Origin: Erwinia_E haradaeae_D | GTDB lineage: Bacteria > Pseudomonadota > Gammaproteobacteria > Enterobacterales > Enterobacteriaceae | Reading direction: 5' to 3' | NCBI RefSeq assembly: GCF_900698935.1 | Contig: NZ_LR217715.1 | Coordinates: 496,001 to 560,000, forward strand | Length of the DNA: 64,000 nt | Part shown: piece by piece, positions 50,549 through 61,876 of the stretch | Position numbering within the stretch: position 1 is the stretch's first letter | How the letters are laid out: the number at the start of each line of letters is the position of its first letter | Made by a program: the position numbers and the translations under genes | Notes under the pieces: model-generated | Database searches by the model: none | What the model was told of the DNA's origin: nothing | Seen by the model: the letters and a program-made list of their open reading frames with translations, nothing else

Positions 50549-52449
50549 GAGCAAAAATTATATGTGAGAAAAGTAAATATACAATATTTTATTGTATCTT
50601 CTATAAATTTAATGTCATACTTCAGTAATATTTAGAGCTGTATTTTATTTTAGATTGACTCTACCTGTAGTATAAATTCCTTATGTGATCAGTATGACTA
50701 ATACTCGTACTGATCAGTACATATGTTCTCGTTGACCTCGTATTTTATTTCCTATGATAACCTTATACATTAGATACAGCGTATCCTGTATAATATCCGT
50801 CGCGTAATTGTTTTGCAGTAGCACATATCTTAATTGCTATGAATACATGCATGTTATATTATACAAACATTCATTATGTCTATAATAGTGTTATTCTCAT
50901 TTTCTATCTATGAAGAGAGGCATTAAACATCTGGTCGACATCATGTAGTGGAATTGTTGATTTTACATTAAATGTAAACTACATAGCTGTGTAATAAGAG
51001 TTGTTACTAGTTACTAAAAAAACTAGCACCTTATTTTTAGTTTTAAAATGGAGAGGTCATTAATATTTACAAATATTCTTCACTCGCAAAAATAAAAATA
51101 GAGAGAATCGAACATAAATCTACCATGATAAGTTTCAAACAGGAGATAAATTAATATAATCAGAAAATATAATCGTTATAAATAAACAAAAAATAATTAC
51201 TTCTTATGAAATAAGAAGAACGAGAGGTGTATGCTGTACATATGTGCGTTCATTGTATCTTCATATCACTAGATCAGTGTAATCTAAAACAATAATGCGT
51301 ATGTATGATGAAAGATATGCATGCACAATAGGTAAGGTTCAAATGGGGACGGATTCAAAAAGATCCAAGCAATCACAAAAGTCATGCCGCTAACATCCAA
51401 TCTCACAGTATGTAGATAGTAGTTGCCTAACAATAAAATCATAAACTCTGATATATTTTGTAATGCATTTACATTTGATAACCGCAATCAAAAAACCTTT
51501 ATTTTATATTTACAAAATATTATAAGACTTATAAGAATTTTTCACCGTCATATGGATATATTATCAGCAATAGTTATGAACAACTATACGTTCTAGATAT
51601 CCCCTACAACAGTAATCATTAGAACCGTGTCCGTATTTTTATGAAAATACACTAGGACTTGTGTGTAAATTTAGCACCTGATAGTATAAATAAATAAATC
51701 GTACTATAATGTGTTTCATGCCGTCACTTGGCTCATATCTTTCGTCTGAAAATAATATTGTCTCTCACATATAGATCCAATCAGACATATGATGGAGATT
51801 GATATAAATCATTTGTTCTAATAATCAGAAAAGCATAATCATTTACCTATCTTCTAATTTAGCATTAAAATAAACGCAGTAATGCTACTATTATCACGGA
51901 TATAAAAAATATAAAAATAGTTATTGAATTGATTTAACATTTTCATTTTTCATTCCAAAACTATATCAATGTTTTTTCTCATCATCCTGCAATATTTTTA
52001 TATCTGTTACATACCACATCTATACGAGTATAGTAGACTACCAGTAGTGCAGTTTGCGCATACTTTCCTATGACATGCCTTGATTATATGGATACATATA
52101 CCTATATCGATATTGATCTATAAAATAGTATGTAATTTATGCCATAGATTACAAGAAAAGATAGATTGAACAGAACAAAATGCCAGGATATGAATCTATG
52201 GTATTTCTGTCAAAAGGAATGTAAGCACGCATTATATAATCGTATTATTATATAATCTCGTACTTATGATGTATAGATCCTCCTCGTATTATGATGAGGG
52301 TCTATTATATTCTATATGTTATATCAACTAGGCAGTCTATACATACAGACTCTTTATCCATCGCTAAAACATATACAAATATCTGTAATACCAGTCAAGA
52401 TTAAAATAAAGATGTGATCGCAAATACTTGAATTATATGATAATTATCA
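50549..52449. other. 1.9 kb spacer downstream of accC
   Basis: No gene recognised; panF and prmA, which follow accC in E. coli, are not visible. A 67-codon frame at 51284-51487 (-) is hydrophobic and unplaced. A perfect 9 bp inverted repeat lies at 50686-50716. Confidence 0.55.
50686..50716. repeat. 9 bp inverted repeat downstream of accC
   Basis: TGATCAGTA and TACTGATCA enclose a 13-base loop, about 140 bases past the accC stop. The right arm also belongs to the 14-base palindrome GTACTGATCAGTAC (50707-50720). No U tract, so a processing or protection hairpin is more likely than a terminator. Confidence 0.35.
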
Positions 52450-52524
52450 TGGCTGGGGTGCAGGGATTCGAACCCCGGAATGCTGGTATCAGAAACCAGA
52501 GCCTTACCACTTGGCGACACCCCA
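52450..52524 (-). tRNA. glnV: tRNA-Gln (anticodon CTG)
   Basis: 75 bases, acceptor TGGGGTG/CACCCCA, anticodon loop TTCTGAT (CTG), encoded CCA. Last gene of a leuW-glnU-metU-glnV cluster, a shortened form of the E. coli seven-tRNA operon. A small AT palindrome (52437-52450) abuts the 3' end. Confidence 0.96.
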
Positions 52525-52531
52525 AATACAT

Positions 52532-52608
52532 TGGTGGCTACTACGGGAATCGAACCTGTGACCCCAGCATTATGAGTGCTGTGCTCTAACCAGCTGAGCT
52601 AAGTAGCC
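52532..52608 (-). tRNA. metU: tRNA-Met, elongator (anticodon CAT)
   Basis: 77 bases, G1-C72 paired (so not initiator), acceptor GGCTACT/AGTAGCC, anticodon loop CTCATAA (CAT), encoded CCA. Closely matches E. coli metT/metU; position between the two Gln tRNAs favours metU. Confidence 0.96.
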
Positions 52609-52656
52609 TATATTTTAGATGTGACAATAATCAGAAAAGATGAGATTGTCCAATGA

Positions 52657-52728
52657 CTGGGGTACCTGGATTCGAACCAGGGAATGCCGGTATCAAAAAC
52701 CGGTGCCTTGCCGCTTGGCTATACCCCA
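52657..52728 (-). tRNA. glnU: tRNA-Gln (anticodon TTG), CCA not encoded
   Basis: 72 bases to the discriminator G. Acceptor TGGGGTA/TACCCCA and anticodon loop TTTTGAT (TTG) are normal. The next three bases read TCA, one change from CCA, so the end must be completed by tRNA nucleotidyltransferase. Confidence 0.95.
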
Positions 52729-52752
52729 TACATGCTTGCCTATAAGTATCAG

Positions 52753-52837
52753 TGGTGCGGAAGGCGAGACTTGAACTCGCAGACCTTTCGGCGCCAGAAC
52801 CTAAATCTGGTGCGTTTACCAATTTCGCCACTTCCGC
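52753..52837 (-). tRNA. leuW: tRNA-Leu (anticodon TAG)
   Basis: 85-base class II tRNA, acceptor GCGGAAG, anticodon loop TTTAGGT (TAG), long variable arm, T loop AGTTCAAGTCT, encoded CCA. First gene of the four-tRNA cluster, as leuW is relative to the Gln/Met genes in E. coli. Confidence 0.96.
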
Positions 52838-53293
52838 GCTAAAATTTTACTACTAAAATACTTATTTAAAAAATGACTCTTCAGTATTGATACTAAAAAT
52901 CACACATCGTATTATGTTAATTTTTGCCCTCTACGTCAACTAGTTTTTTATAACAAATAAAAATAGCAGTGATACGGTAAACTTAATAAAAATATAAATT
53001 TAAGAGATTAATCGATCGAATAATACTGTTCTTTATACGATCAAGTATTGACAAGTAACCATCTATAGATCAATTATCTATATACCATATAGCGCGTAGT
53101 ATTCACTGCGGTGACAGTGTATTTCGGAAAAATATTGGTTGTAAATTCCAACTCTAATTTTAATGAAGTACATCATGAACATGATTCACTAAACTATATA
53201 ATAGTATTATGAGGAATATACTACATTCAGCCTCTGGTAGTTACCTCAATTTCAAATTATACCAGTAATATTGTTCCATTTTTAATTTATGAA
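52838..53293. other. Spacer between leuW and yjjG remnant
   Basis: 456 bases; should carry the tRNA-cluster promoter. No gene seen. Confidence 0.55.
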
Positions 53294-53974
53294 CTAGAGA
53301 GTTAACAAATCTTGCAATTCTATTAACGATGAAACTTGCCAATAAGGACGAATTGCTTTTTGGTGCCTTGTGCCACTATGATTTAACCAGCGTGTTAACA
53401 TACCCGCATTGATACCGCCTATAATATCTGATTCAAAATTATCTCTCACCATCATAACATTACGACGTGTGGGGTAAGACATTTTTTGCAAGGCATAATC
53501 GAAAATTTTTTTGTTGGGCTTTGCAGAACCAACTGGTTTTTGGAAATTACAAGGATAGCTACATACTTGGCGAAAAAACGATTGATGCGTGTTTCTTGCA
53601 GAATAGCAAAACCATTAGTAATAATACCTATTTTACTTTACTATATATTCGATTTAAAATATCAATGGCTCCTGGGCGTGGCGTGCGAATGTCTCCCATT
53701 ATTTGAAGAAAGTTTGTGTTTAACTGATTTGTAGTAATCTTTAACTTATGCTAAAAATGCATGAAGCGTCTGTCTTGTAATTCTAATAAGTCATAGAACT
53801 ATTTTTGATATTCTGCTCATAGTGTCTGATTGATTGCCTGATAGGGATCATAGTCGTCGTAACTGAAAGAGCTATGATATAGCTTAAAATAGTTGTTGTA
53901 GACCAGAAAAAGCATCAAAAATAGAATAATGTATCATCTGCGTCAAATAATATCCAATCTAATTTTAAGATCAT
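53294..53974 (-). pseudogene. yjjG: HAD-family nucleotidase YjjG, frameshifted
   Basis: YjjG is a 5'-nucleotidase that removes non-canonical nucleotides. The full 225-codon length is still present (681 bases) but spread over several frames. ATG at 53974 opens LDWILFDADDTLF (the HAD nucleophile motif DxD), then a shift to FDAFSGLQQLF, then PGAIDILNRIYSKVK, a shift to KIGIITNGFAILQ, and a shift back to PVGSAKPNKKIFDYAL running into MMVRDNFESDIIGGINAG and VSSLIELQDLL. At least three frameshifts and internal stops exclude a working protein. Its ATG overlaps the rimI TGA as ATGA, the old operon junction. Confidence 0.9.
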
Positions 53975-54429
53975 ATGTTTAGTCGACATGACATAGTGAG
54001 AGCCATAATAATAGCATCTTCTTTTCCATTAATCGTTTGATAATATTCTGGACGAACATACACTTCATTAAAATTGAAATGTCTATAAAACATTATTGCC
54101 GGATAATTTGACGCACGTACCTCTAGTCATAACATGCCCACACCGTGTGTTTTGAGCTCTTTGATTAAATAATTAAGCAGAACTTTCCCTAATCCATGTC
54201 TTTGAAATTTAGGATCAACTGCAAGGTTGAGAAGTGTAGCTTCATCTAATACCCATTGGCTAATCACAAAAGCAGCCATTACTCCATTAACCATAAGACA
54301 AAAATTTAAATAACGCGGACCTTGATTGCTAAAAAATATGTTTTTCATCCAAGGATAAGAATGACTACGTCTTTCAATATCAAATGCGGCATTACAATTA
54401 TGCGGGCCAAGCACAGCAATCTGATTCAT
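53971..54429 (-). pseudogene. rimI: Ribosomal protein S18 N-acetyltransferase RimI, in-frame UGA at a conserved Trp
   Basis: GNAT acetyltransferase that modifies the N-terminus of ribosomal protein S18. The reading frame 54429-53971 is aligned over its full length, with WVLDEATLLNLAVDP and the acetyl-CoA loop FQRHGLGKVLL. The only break is TGA at 54127-54129, where E. coli has Trp in TLWLEVRASN; here it reads ML-stop-LEVRASN. Downstream of it the frame goes on without further damage: RASNYPAIMFY, YYQTINGKEDAIIMAL. Without readthrough a 100-residue product lacks the last part of the GNAT fold. Other genes here use TGG for Trp and TGA as stop, so this is probably a young nonsense mutation. Confidence 0.85.
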
Positions 54430-55704
54430 ATCATCTACTTCATTAATTAATTATTCGCAACCTTCTATTCAACCTTTATCACATTCTTAACAGTTGTTCT
54501 ATTGTACAATATAGTAGATAAAACCTTATGTGAATAAAATTCTAGCTTACGTTTTTAGAATCAAGTCATTATAATAAGATTATAATCTTAATTAACCTTA
54601 ATTTAAACATTGAAACATCAATATTTCTATATATTATACAATGCAGTAACTTCAATCTACCTCTGAGATATTCACTCAATACGATATGCATCAAAAAAGT
54701 ATGTTATCATCATATTTTTCATAAAACACCATCTATTTTTTTACAATCTATGTCAAATCTATATTTTGCCATAACAAATACAGAAAATGTATACTAATTG
54801 ATTCATACTTGTATCCATTATTAATGTTTGCAGTTATCAAGGTAAAGATAAAGAATGCATGATTATATACAGAAATAATAGATTATATGCATCTGCATAG
54901 TAATTTCTTCCTTTTCCTAGATTAGTTATGCTTTTCCATTATACTAAAGGTATCACAAACTTGATGGTACCATTAGTATAACTATCGCAGGTTTTATTTG
55001 TCAGTATGTTTTTTAAAAAATCTTACGATTGCTATTATTGATGATATATACAATTCTAATAGCGATAGAAAAAGGACATATACCGCGTATTTACTCTATC
55101 ACCTTCTTTTTTTAAATCGTATATGCTAATGTTATACAGTTCATTTATGGATGATAAGATATAAATATATTCCTGATAAGAAAAAACTTCACTGAGTATA
55201 CAACCACTCAATCGTGTAGTGACTCATGTAGATACATATTAAGGGTACGCTCTAGATTCATGTACTATACTACATGGTACATAAACTCTTTTAATATTTT
55301 AATACTAGATCTGATCATACTTTATCAGTATATCATTTTCATGATATGCAATCATCAATTGATCACCGTAATGTTTATAGGTTTCTAACCTATACCACTC
55401 ACATCAAGCATCTTGAATCACTTTAAAGATAATACCAAAGATAATACCAAACAATATTGTAGTAAAAGTTAATATAATATAATTAACATTAGATGAAGAA
55501 GCGACAAATCTCATGTCTTTATTTTTAGATATTTGTATTCTTAATATTATCAGGACTACTACAGTTCTTGTGAAGTTTATCGTTACCTTTAGTGCTTACT
55601 AACATCATACCAATATTTTCATAAAGGCATGTGCAGCAATCTACTTATATCACGTTTTTGACGGTATAACCAAGAGGACCAATTATTCTTAATTGTATGG
55701 AAAC
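54430..55704. other. 1.3 kb spacer between rimI and lipA
   Basis: No gene recognised; holD (before rimI in E. coli) and tatE (beside lipA) were not found. A 36-codon hydrophobic frame at 55404-55514 (-) and a tandem AAGATAATACCA duplication near 55428-55451 are the only features, both weak. Confidence 0.55.
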
Positions 55705-56670
55705 CTATGTCATTATTAACCCTTTGATCTGCTTTTCTGCATGATAAGAAGAACGAACAAAGGGACCGCACGCGGCATGACTAAACCCTAGCGCTCTAGC
55801 TACTTTTTTTATTTTATCAAATTCTTCTGGGCTAACATATCTATGCACCGGTAAATGATGGTGACTAGGTTGTAAATATTGCCCAATAGTGAGCATGCTC
55901 ACACCACTTTGGCGTAGATCATACATAACATCTGTTACTTCAGATTCTGTTTCACCTAATCCCACCATCAAACCAGATTTTGTAGGGATTTCTGGGTGCA
56001 ATTCCTTGAAATACTTTAACAATCTTAATGAGTGTTTATAATTTGCACCAGGACGCACTACATTATAGATACGTGGAACGTTTTCTATATTATGATTGAA
56101 TACAGTCGGTGGTGTTGAGCTAAGTATCTCAAGAGCACGCGGCATACATCCACGAAAATCAGGTACTAAAATTTCAATTTTTATTGATGGGTTTTTTTTA
56201 CGAATAGCATTAATGCAGTCAGAAAAATGTTGCGCGCCTCCATCACGCAGGTCATCGCGATCTACCGAAGTGATAACTACGTATCTAATAGACATCTCGT
56301 AAAGAGCACGTGCTATATTCTCTGGTTCATTAATATCTGGACTCATGGGGCGTCCGTGCTTAATATCACAAAACGGACAATGACGAGTGCAAATGGCACC
56401 TAAAATCATAAAAGTAGCTATGCCACGGGTAAAACATTCATAAATATTTGGACAAGAGGCTTCTTCACACACAGAATAGAGACTATGTTTACGCATTGTA
56501 TCTTTTAGACTTTGAATATTAGTCCAATTGGTAGGTAATTTAATTTTCATCCATTTAGGCTTTTGCAAAAAATATAAATTTTTTTTCATTCTCATATCGT
56601 CTTGAGTGCCATCTGTGATATTTATATCATCTACTTTGAGGGCACTCTGGCTTATGATTGAATTATCCAT
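55705..56670 (-). CDS. lipA: Lipoyl synthase
   Basis: Radical-SAM enzyme inserting two sulfurs into protein-bound octanoate. 321 residues, the E. coli length. The auxiliary cluster motif CEEASCPNIYEC and the radical-SAM CTRHCPFCD are both complete, with ITSVDRDDLRDGGAQHF and the C-terminal GPFVRSSYHAE supplying the serine ligand. It depends on Fe-S delivery (erpA) and on 5'-deoxyadenosine removal (mtnN), both present here. Confidence 0.97.
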   Translation of the reverse strand: MDNSIISQSALKVDDINITDGTQDDMRMKKNLYFLQKPKWMKIKLPTNWTNIQSLKDTMRKHSLYSVCEEASCPNIYECFTRGIATFMILGAICTRHCPFCDIKHGRPMSPDINEPENIARALYEMSIRYVVITSVDRDDLRDGGAQHFSDCINAIRKKNPSIKIEILVPDFRGCMPRALEILSSTPPTVFNHNIENVPRIYNVVRPGANYKHSLRLLKYFKELHPEIPTKSGLMVGLGETESEVTDVMYDLRQSGVSMLTIGQYLQPSHHHLPVHRYVSPEEFDKIKKVARALGFSHAACGPFVRSSYHAEKQIKGLIMT

Positions 56671-57377
56671 CTTACCACTAATCCTATGTAATCAAGTGAT
56701 ACCGTATGATTTGAAAAGAGTTTTTCACAAAAAACTCTAGTGGTTTTGCTAAGTCAATAAACTGTATTATTAGGTGAAATAAATGATTTTGTACTTGCAA
56801 AGAAAATAACATCCCCAATAAAAAAAATACTGCGTACTCAAGCTGACAGCCTCTATTTAAGCTAGAAAAAATACACCGTTTTGTGTAAGGTGGCGATAGT
56901 TAATAATATTATTATGTGTCATCTATACAACTAATACACACCTATTTCTCTGGCATTCCATAGTAAATTTAAGCAATGAAGCATTCATAAAATATTATGC
57001 ATTAAAAACCAATGAAAGGCTCTATAAGATATCTACAATAGCTTAGTGGATATAATCACTAGATAAAGCAATAAATTCTCTCTAATAATAATGAATGATA
57101 TCTAGTGATAGAGATTTATAAGATAATTTTAAAGAATTAGTGTGTATGATACTGCATCGATGATCATATTGAGTATGATCCGATTAATATTAGCTAAAAA
57201 CAAAATACAGATATTTTTTGAAACCTTCAGTACACCTCATAACTCTTTGACCATTAATTGTTTTAGAATATATGCATATATTATCTGCTAAATCCTAAGT
57301 CTTAATGAATGTTAATTAACTCTTGTCTTAATAACTTGCGTCGCGTATGTGTACGATATATTTTTCCATTTCTTCAA
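56671..57377. other. Spacer between lipA and lipB at the ancestral ybeF position
   Basis: About 700 bases. E. coli has a LysR-type gene, ybeF, between lipB and lipA; no trace of its helix-turn-helix was readable. Nothing else seen. Confidence 0.55.
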
Positions 57378-58052
57378 CTATTCACCCAGATAACTAGTAT
57401 TGTTACCCCAAAAAATATCTTTAATCGCTAAGTAAGATGTAAAATGACGTATTAATACTGGCTGAACTTCTGACAACGTCAAGTCTGGTTTTTGTTGTGC
57501 TAACTGAGTCATCTCAAGTTGATGGTCGCCGCAAGGATGAATATATAGAAATGGGGTTAAATCCATATTAATATTCAGAGCTAAACCATGATATGAACAC
57601 CCCTTTCTTATACGTAATCCAAGTGAACATATTTTTTTTCCGTCTATGTACACACCCGGTGCACCAGATATAAGATGCGCACTTACAGAAAAATGAATTA
57701 GCGTGGTAAGGACTGTTTGTTCAATAGCACTGACAAGCTGATGAACGCTAAGTCTACGTCTTTGTAAATTCAGCATTATATACAGTACTTGCTGTCCTGG
57801 GCCATGGTAGGTTATTCCACCTCCGCGATCACTCTGCATAACAGGAATATTTTGTAGCATGAATACAGGTTCTTTGGTACTAGTTTGTCCTTTTGTAAAC
57901 ACTGGCAGATGCTCTACTAACCAAATTTCATCTAGCGTCATCTGATTGCGTTGATTGGTAAACTGCTGCATAGCAAATACAACAGACGTCCAATCCTGTA
58001 GACCAAGCTGTCGAATTACAAGGGTGTCTAGAGACACTACATCTACCCTCAT
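57378..58052 (-). CDS. lipB: Octanoyl-[ACP]:protein octanoyltransferase
   Basis: Moves octanoate from acyl carrier protein to lipoyl domains, the step before LipA. 224 residues (E. coli 213). DRGGGITYHGPGQQVLY, the catalytic Lys in KKICSLGLRIRKGCSYHG and the acyl-thioester Cys in IHPCG are present. It shares the strand with ybeD 85 bases upstream and lipA downstream, so lipoate synthesis from endogenous octanoate is complete. Confidence 0.96.
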   Translation of the reverse strand: MRVDVVSLDTLVIRQLGLQDWTSVVFAMQQFTNQRNQMTLDEIWLVEHLPVFTKGQTSTKEPVFMLQNIPVMQSDRGGGITYHGPGQQVLYIMLNLQRRRLSVHQLVSAIEQTVLTTLIHFSVSAHLISGAPGVYIDGKKICSLGLRIRKGCSYHGLALNINMDLTPFLYIHPCGDHQLEMTQLAQQKPDLTLSEVQPVLIRHFTSYLAIKDIFWGNNTSYLGE

Positions 58053-58137
58053 CCTATAGAATTTTCAAATGCATCTCAATCATTCTTTTTTATGAGATAC
58101 GCGTATCACATCTTCAATCAGTTTTCTACGATAGAAA

Positions 58138-58401
58138 TTACAATACTATACGTACCGCTTTAATCTTGCTTAATGCATTATACAACGTTTCCACTTGTTG
58201 TATGTTGTGTGCAGTAATAGTAATAGAAATTGAATAATAGTTTTTTTTGCTACTTATTTTAATGCTGGGAAAATACTGACCAGGTGCATGATCTTGTACA
58301 ATTTTCACTATATTACCCGGTAGATCTGCGTGCGCAAAACCTATGACTTTATAAGTAAATAACGTGGGAAATGCAAGCAGATCTCTAAGATTGGTTTTCA
58401 T
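58138..58401 (-). CDS. ybeD: DUF493 family protein YbeD
   Basis: Small ferredoxin-fold protein with an ACT-like topology and no settled function; conserved beside lipB in enterobacteria. 87 residues from the ATG at 58401, the E. coli length. LRDLLAFPTLFTYKVIG, DHAPGQYFPSIKISSKKNYYS (split by Ser/Lys) and QVETLYNALSKI match the family. GGAGGA lies five bases before this ATG, better than the longer frame start at 58425. Its survival in so reduced a genome hints at a real role near lipoylation. Confidence 0.94.
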   Translation of the reverse strand: MKTNLRDLLAFPTLFTYKVIGFAHADLPGNIVKIVQDHAPGQYFPSIKISSKKNYYSISITITAHNIQQVETLYNALSKIKAVRIVL

Positions 58402-60208
58402 ACATCCTCCGATGTGCAAAATCAAGACTCAAAATTTCAATACGAAATCTCATAGATTCAAAATAGACACAGTATATTAGTAGTCATGATCCTTATCGTT
58501 GCTAATAGTTTTTACAAAGATCCGTAGTCCTCCAGGATATACTTGATATTTTTAAGATGTGTAGAAGAGAATTTTTCTTCTATAAAAACGTGATCTACTA
58601 TGGCGTAAGTATTGCGGTAAACTACATGAAAGTATAAAATAAAAAAATTATTCACGCGTATTTGTGATTAATTTTTAATTGAATTTACTACCAGATTTCT
58701 TTTTTTAAAATATACGACATTATTGTATATCAGCGCTGCAAGCTCTACTGAAACTGTATTTTCTACTGCTCAATAAAGTAGAAGTGATTGATGATTAATA
58801 TGTATATAGATGTATTACTAGATGAAAATCATGGTGAGGTATATTCAAGTTCTAATCTAGCTCATTTTGAGATCTAGATTATCTTTTAATAATTGTGTAA
58901 GAGCAGTAATATTTAAATCCTACATCTATATCTAGTTAAATTTATATATATTCTCGCACATCACGTGCTAAGTGAAAACACACAACAAAAGACACAAATT
59001 TTTTAAAAACTATATCTTGTACAGATCTAAAATCTATATGATTCATCATATCTCAAAATTCACTTATGAAAAATTCTGTAATACTTAGATTATTTTTATT
59101 GCTTTTCGTCAATATATTATAATCATTCATGCTTTTCCTATTCGTTGGCTACTTATAATCACTACATGTTTTATACACTATAAAGCTTAGTTATTCATAT
59201 TTGCTATTTTTCTCAAATAACTGATAATTGAATATTGTATATTCGATATATAACATATAGATAAATATCTACAGAACAAACAATGAGAAAATTTTATTTT
59301 CTTATATCATGTAAGGATATTACTTATAATCTATAATAACCAGCGTATAACTGGCTAAGTCACACGCAATCACTACAGCGTATCTATGCTAATCGATGCT
59401 AGATTAATAATGGGCTACACCCAGTCATTTTCGTTTACCTGGCATCAGTCATACTTTAGACATAAGTAATATACTGGAATACAATATCTATAAAGAATTA
59501 AAGTCCGATGCGTTTTTATCTGTTCCACATCAATACTAAATACTTCACGAACTCTATGCACATAGATTAGAAAATTAAGATCATAATACTAACAACCATC
59601 CTTGGCTAATACTAATGTATTTGACAGTATTAACACTATGAGTAATAATGATTATATCATGTAGCTATAAAGAATTGTTTTCTAGTTCTGTTTTCTATAT
59701 AATATTTGTTTGGAATAACATCCCAGTAAAAATAAATTTTTAGTACAAAGTAATTAATCGCATTCTTGTGATATTTGTACTTTGTATCAAATTAATGATA
59801 GATATATGGCATAATTGCTTATGACCAACATTTGTTTTAGAACCGCAAAATATATTTAAAATCTAACGAGAGATGATAGCTCATTATTATTAAATTTTTT
59901 TGCAACACATTCATGGTAAAAAAATATATTTTATAGTCTAGCTCTACACTAGATAAATTTTTTGATAAAATTTATTACAGCACTTATTATTTTAGTTTTA
60001 CAATATAAAAAATAACATTTAACTCATAATTTATAATGTACACTTTCCCACAGGTTTGTGCTCACCATATATAATACTGGCAATAGTAGAATCATGAAGT
60101 ATTCAAAGTCCTAGATAGAGCTCTTATACCAGCAAGATACATGCTTCTATGACAACATCCACAAACATAGCGTGCATCGTATCATACGCCAACTGTATAA
60201 AGAGGTGG
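58402..60208. other. 1.8 kb spacer between glnS and ybeD
   Basis: No gene recognised. dacA, upstream of ybeD in E. coli, could not be traced. The part around 59340-59480 is less AT-rich than the rest and may be a younger gene ruin, but I could not read it. Confidence 0.55.
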
Positions 60209-61876
60209 CTATGTATTACTGTTTAACCAAGTTTGACGTAAACCAACAATACGATTAAACACTAACTTATTTGCAGTAGAATGCACGCTATCAGCACAAA
60301 AATAACCCTCTCTCTCAAATTGGTAGGCTAAAGATATTGGCGCATATTGCATACTGTTTTCCACAAAACCTTGTCGAATCATCATAGAATTTGGATTAAG
60401 TGTGTTGAATATATCTTCTGAAGCTGCTGGATTTACAGATGTAAATAATGGTTCATATAGACGAAATTCTGCAGATAAAGCATATTGAAAGGATACCCAA
60501 TGAATCACCCCTGTGATTTTGCGACCATCAATTGGATCGCCGTTAAAGGTATTAACATCGCAAGAGCAGAATATACAAGTGATCTGACCTAGATCATCCT
60601 TTTCTATACTCTCTGCCTTAATGGTACAAGCATGGCGTAAACGTACCTCTTTGCCAATCATCAAACGTTTATAATTCTTGCGTGGTTCTTCACAAAAATC
60701 AGAACGATCAATATAGATCTCCTTGGTAAACGGAACCACACGCGTTCCCATCTCATTCTTATTGGGATGGCACGGCATACTTAGCATCCTTTCATATCCA
60801 TCTGGGAGATTTATAATGAAAACTCTAACCGCGTCCAATACAGCCATAGCTCGCGGTGCGTTTTCATTTAGATCTTCTCGAATACAACTTTCTAATGCTG
60901 CTATCTCAATGAGGTTTTCCTGTTTAGTAATACCAATACGACGGCAGAATTCACGTATAGAGGCAGCAGTGTAGCCCCTGCGACGCATACCAGCCAGAGT
61001 CAGCATTCTTGGATCGTCCCATCCTTCTACAATCTGCTCAGTCACTAAACGATTTAAATGGCGCTTAGATGTAATCGCATATTCAAGGTTTAGGCGCGAA
61101 AATTCATACTGTTGTGGATGAGTAGCAATGGTAATGTTATTCAAAATCCAATCATATAGACGACGATTATCCTGGAATTCCATAGTGCATAATGAATGCG
61201 TAATTCCTTCAAGGGCATCAGAAATACAATGAGCAAAATCATACATCGGATATATGCACCATTTATTGCCAGTTTGATGATGATCGATAAATTTTATCCG
61301 ATAAAGAACTGGGTCTCGTAAGATCATAAAACTAGAAGCCATATTGATTTTAGCACGTAAACAAGCAGCACCTTCAGAGAAGTCGCCATTACGCATCTGA
61401 GAAAATAACTTAAGATTATCTACCACGCTGCGATTACGATAAGGGCTATTCTGTCCTGCTACAGTCAAGCTACCACGATATTCACGAATTAGATTCGGTG
61501 ATAATTCATCTACATATGCCAAGCCTTTTTTAATAAGCTCAATAGCATATGCATATTGTTGCTCAAAAAAATCTGAGGCGTATCGAATAGAACCATGCCA
61601 CTGAAATCCAAGCCATGTAACATCATGTTTAATGGATTCGATAAACTCCATATTTTCATTCACAGGATTTGTATCATCAAAACGCAAATGGCATTGGCCT
61701 TTATAATCTGCCGCAATAGTAAAGTTTAAACAGATAGATTTTGCATGACCAATATGTAGATAACCATTCGGTTCAGGCGGAAAACGAGTACGCACTATAG
61801 CATGCATACCCCGTGCCAGATCTTTATCAATAATCTGACGAATAAAGTTGGTTTTGTACGATACAACCTGATTCAT
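60209..61876 (-). CDS. glnS: Glutaminyl-tRNA synthetase
   Basis: Class I synthetase for tRNA-Gln; two Gln tRNAs lie 8 kb away. 555 residues from the ATG at 61876 (E. coli 554). RFPPEPNGYLHIGHAKS (HIGH), LRFDDTNP, HHQTGNKWCIYPMYDF, EFSRLNLEY, the KMSKS-like TSKRHLN and the anticodon-binding beta-barrels (GVIHWVS, FQFEREGYF-like FEREGYFCADS) are in place. GAGG lies nine bases before this ATG; a longer frame to 61900 lacks homology. Confidence 0.97.
   Translation of the reverse strand: MNQVVSYKTNFIRQIIDKDLARGMHAIVRTRFPPEPNGYLHIGHAKSICLNFTIAADYKGQCHLRFDDTNPVNENMEFIESIKHDVTWLGFQWHGSIRYASDFFEQQYAYAIELIKKGLAYVDELSPNLIREYRGSLTVAGQNSPYRNRSVVDNLKLFSQMRNGDFSEGAACLRAKINMASSFMILRDPVLYRIKFIDHHQTGNKWCIYPMYDFAHCISDALEGITHSLCTMEFQDNRRLYDWILNNITIATHPQQYEFSRLNLEYAITSKRHLNRLVTEQIVEGWDDPRMLTLAGMRRRGYTAASIREFCRRIGITKQENLIEIAALESCIREDLNENAPRAMAVLDAVRVFIINLPDGYERMLSMPCHPNKNEMGTRVVPFTKEIYIDRSDFCEEPRKNYKRLMIGKEVRLRHACTIKAESIEKDDLGQITCIFCSCDVNTFNGDPIDGRKITGVIHWVSFQYALSAEFRLYEPLFTSVNPAASEDIFNTLNPNSMMIRQGFVENSMQYAPISLAYQFEREGYFCADSVHSTANKLVFNRIVGLRQTWLNSNT

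Noticed and set aside
51284..51487. 67-codon hydrophobic minus-strand frame downstream of accC
   Set aside because: Unlike YhdT or PanF, which lie here in E. coli; hydrophobic runs are common in translated AT-rich DNA.
53467..53734. Two plus-strand frames of about 80 codons
   Set aside because: They lie opposite the yjjG remnant, whose minus-strand translation matches a known protein.
54124..54132. Genome-wide reassignment of UGA to Trp, suggested by rimI
   Set aside because: All other intact genes use TGG for Trp, and murB ends in TGA at the family C-terminus. The birA UGA is not at a Trp position. A single nonsense mutation explains rimI.
55404..55514. 36-codon frame with one membrane-like segment near lipA
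   Set aside because: Does not resemble TatE or other small membrane proteins at this locus; no ribosome site.
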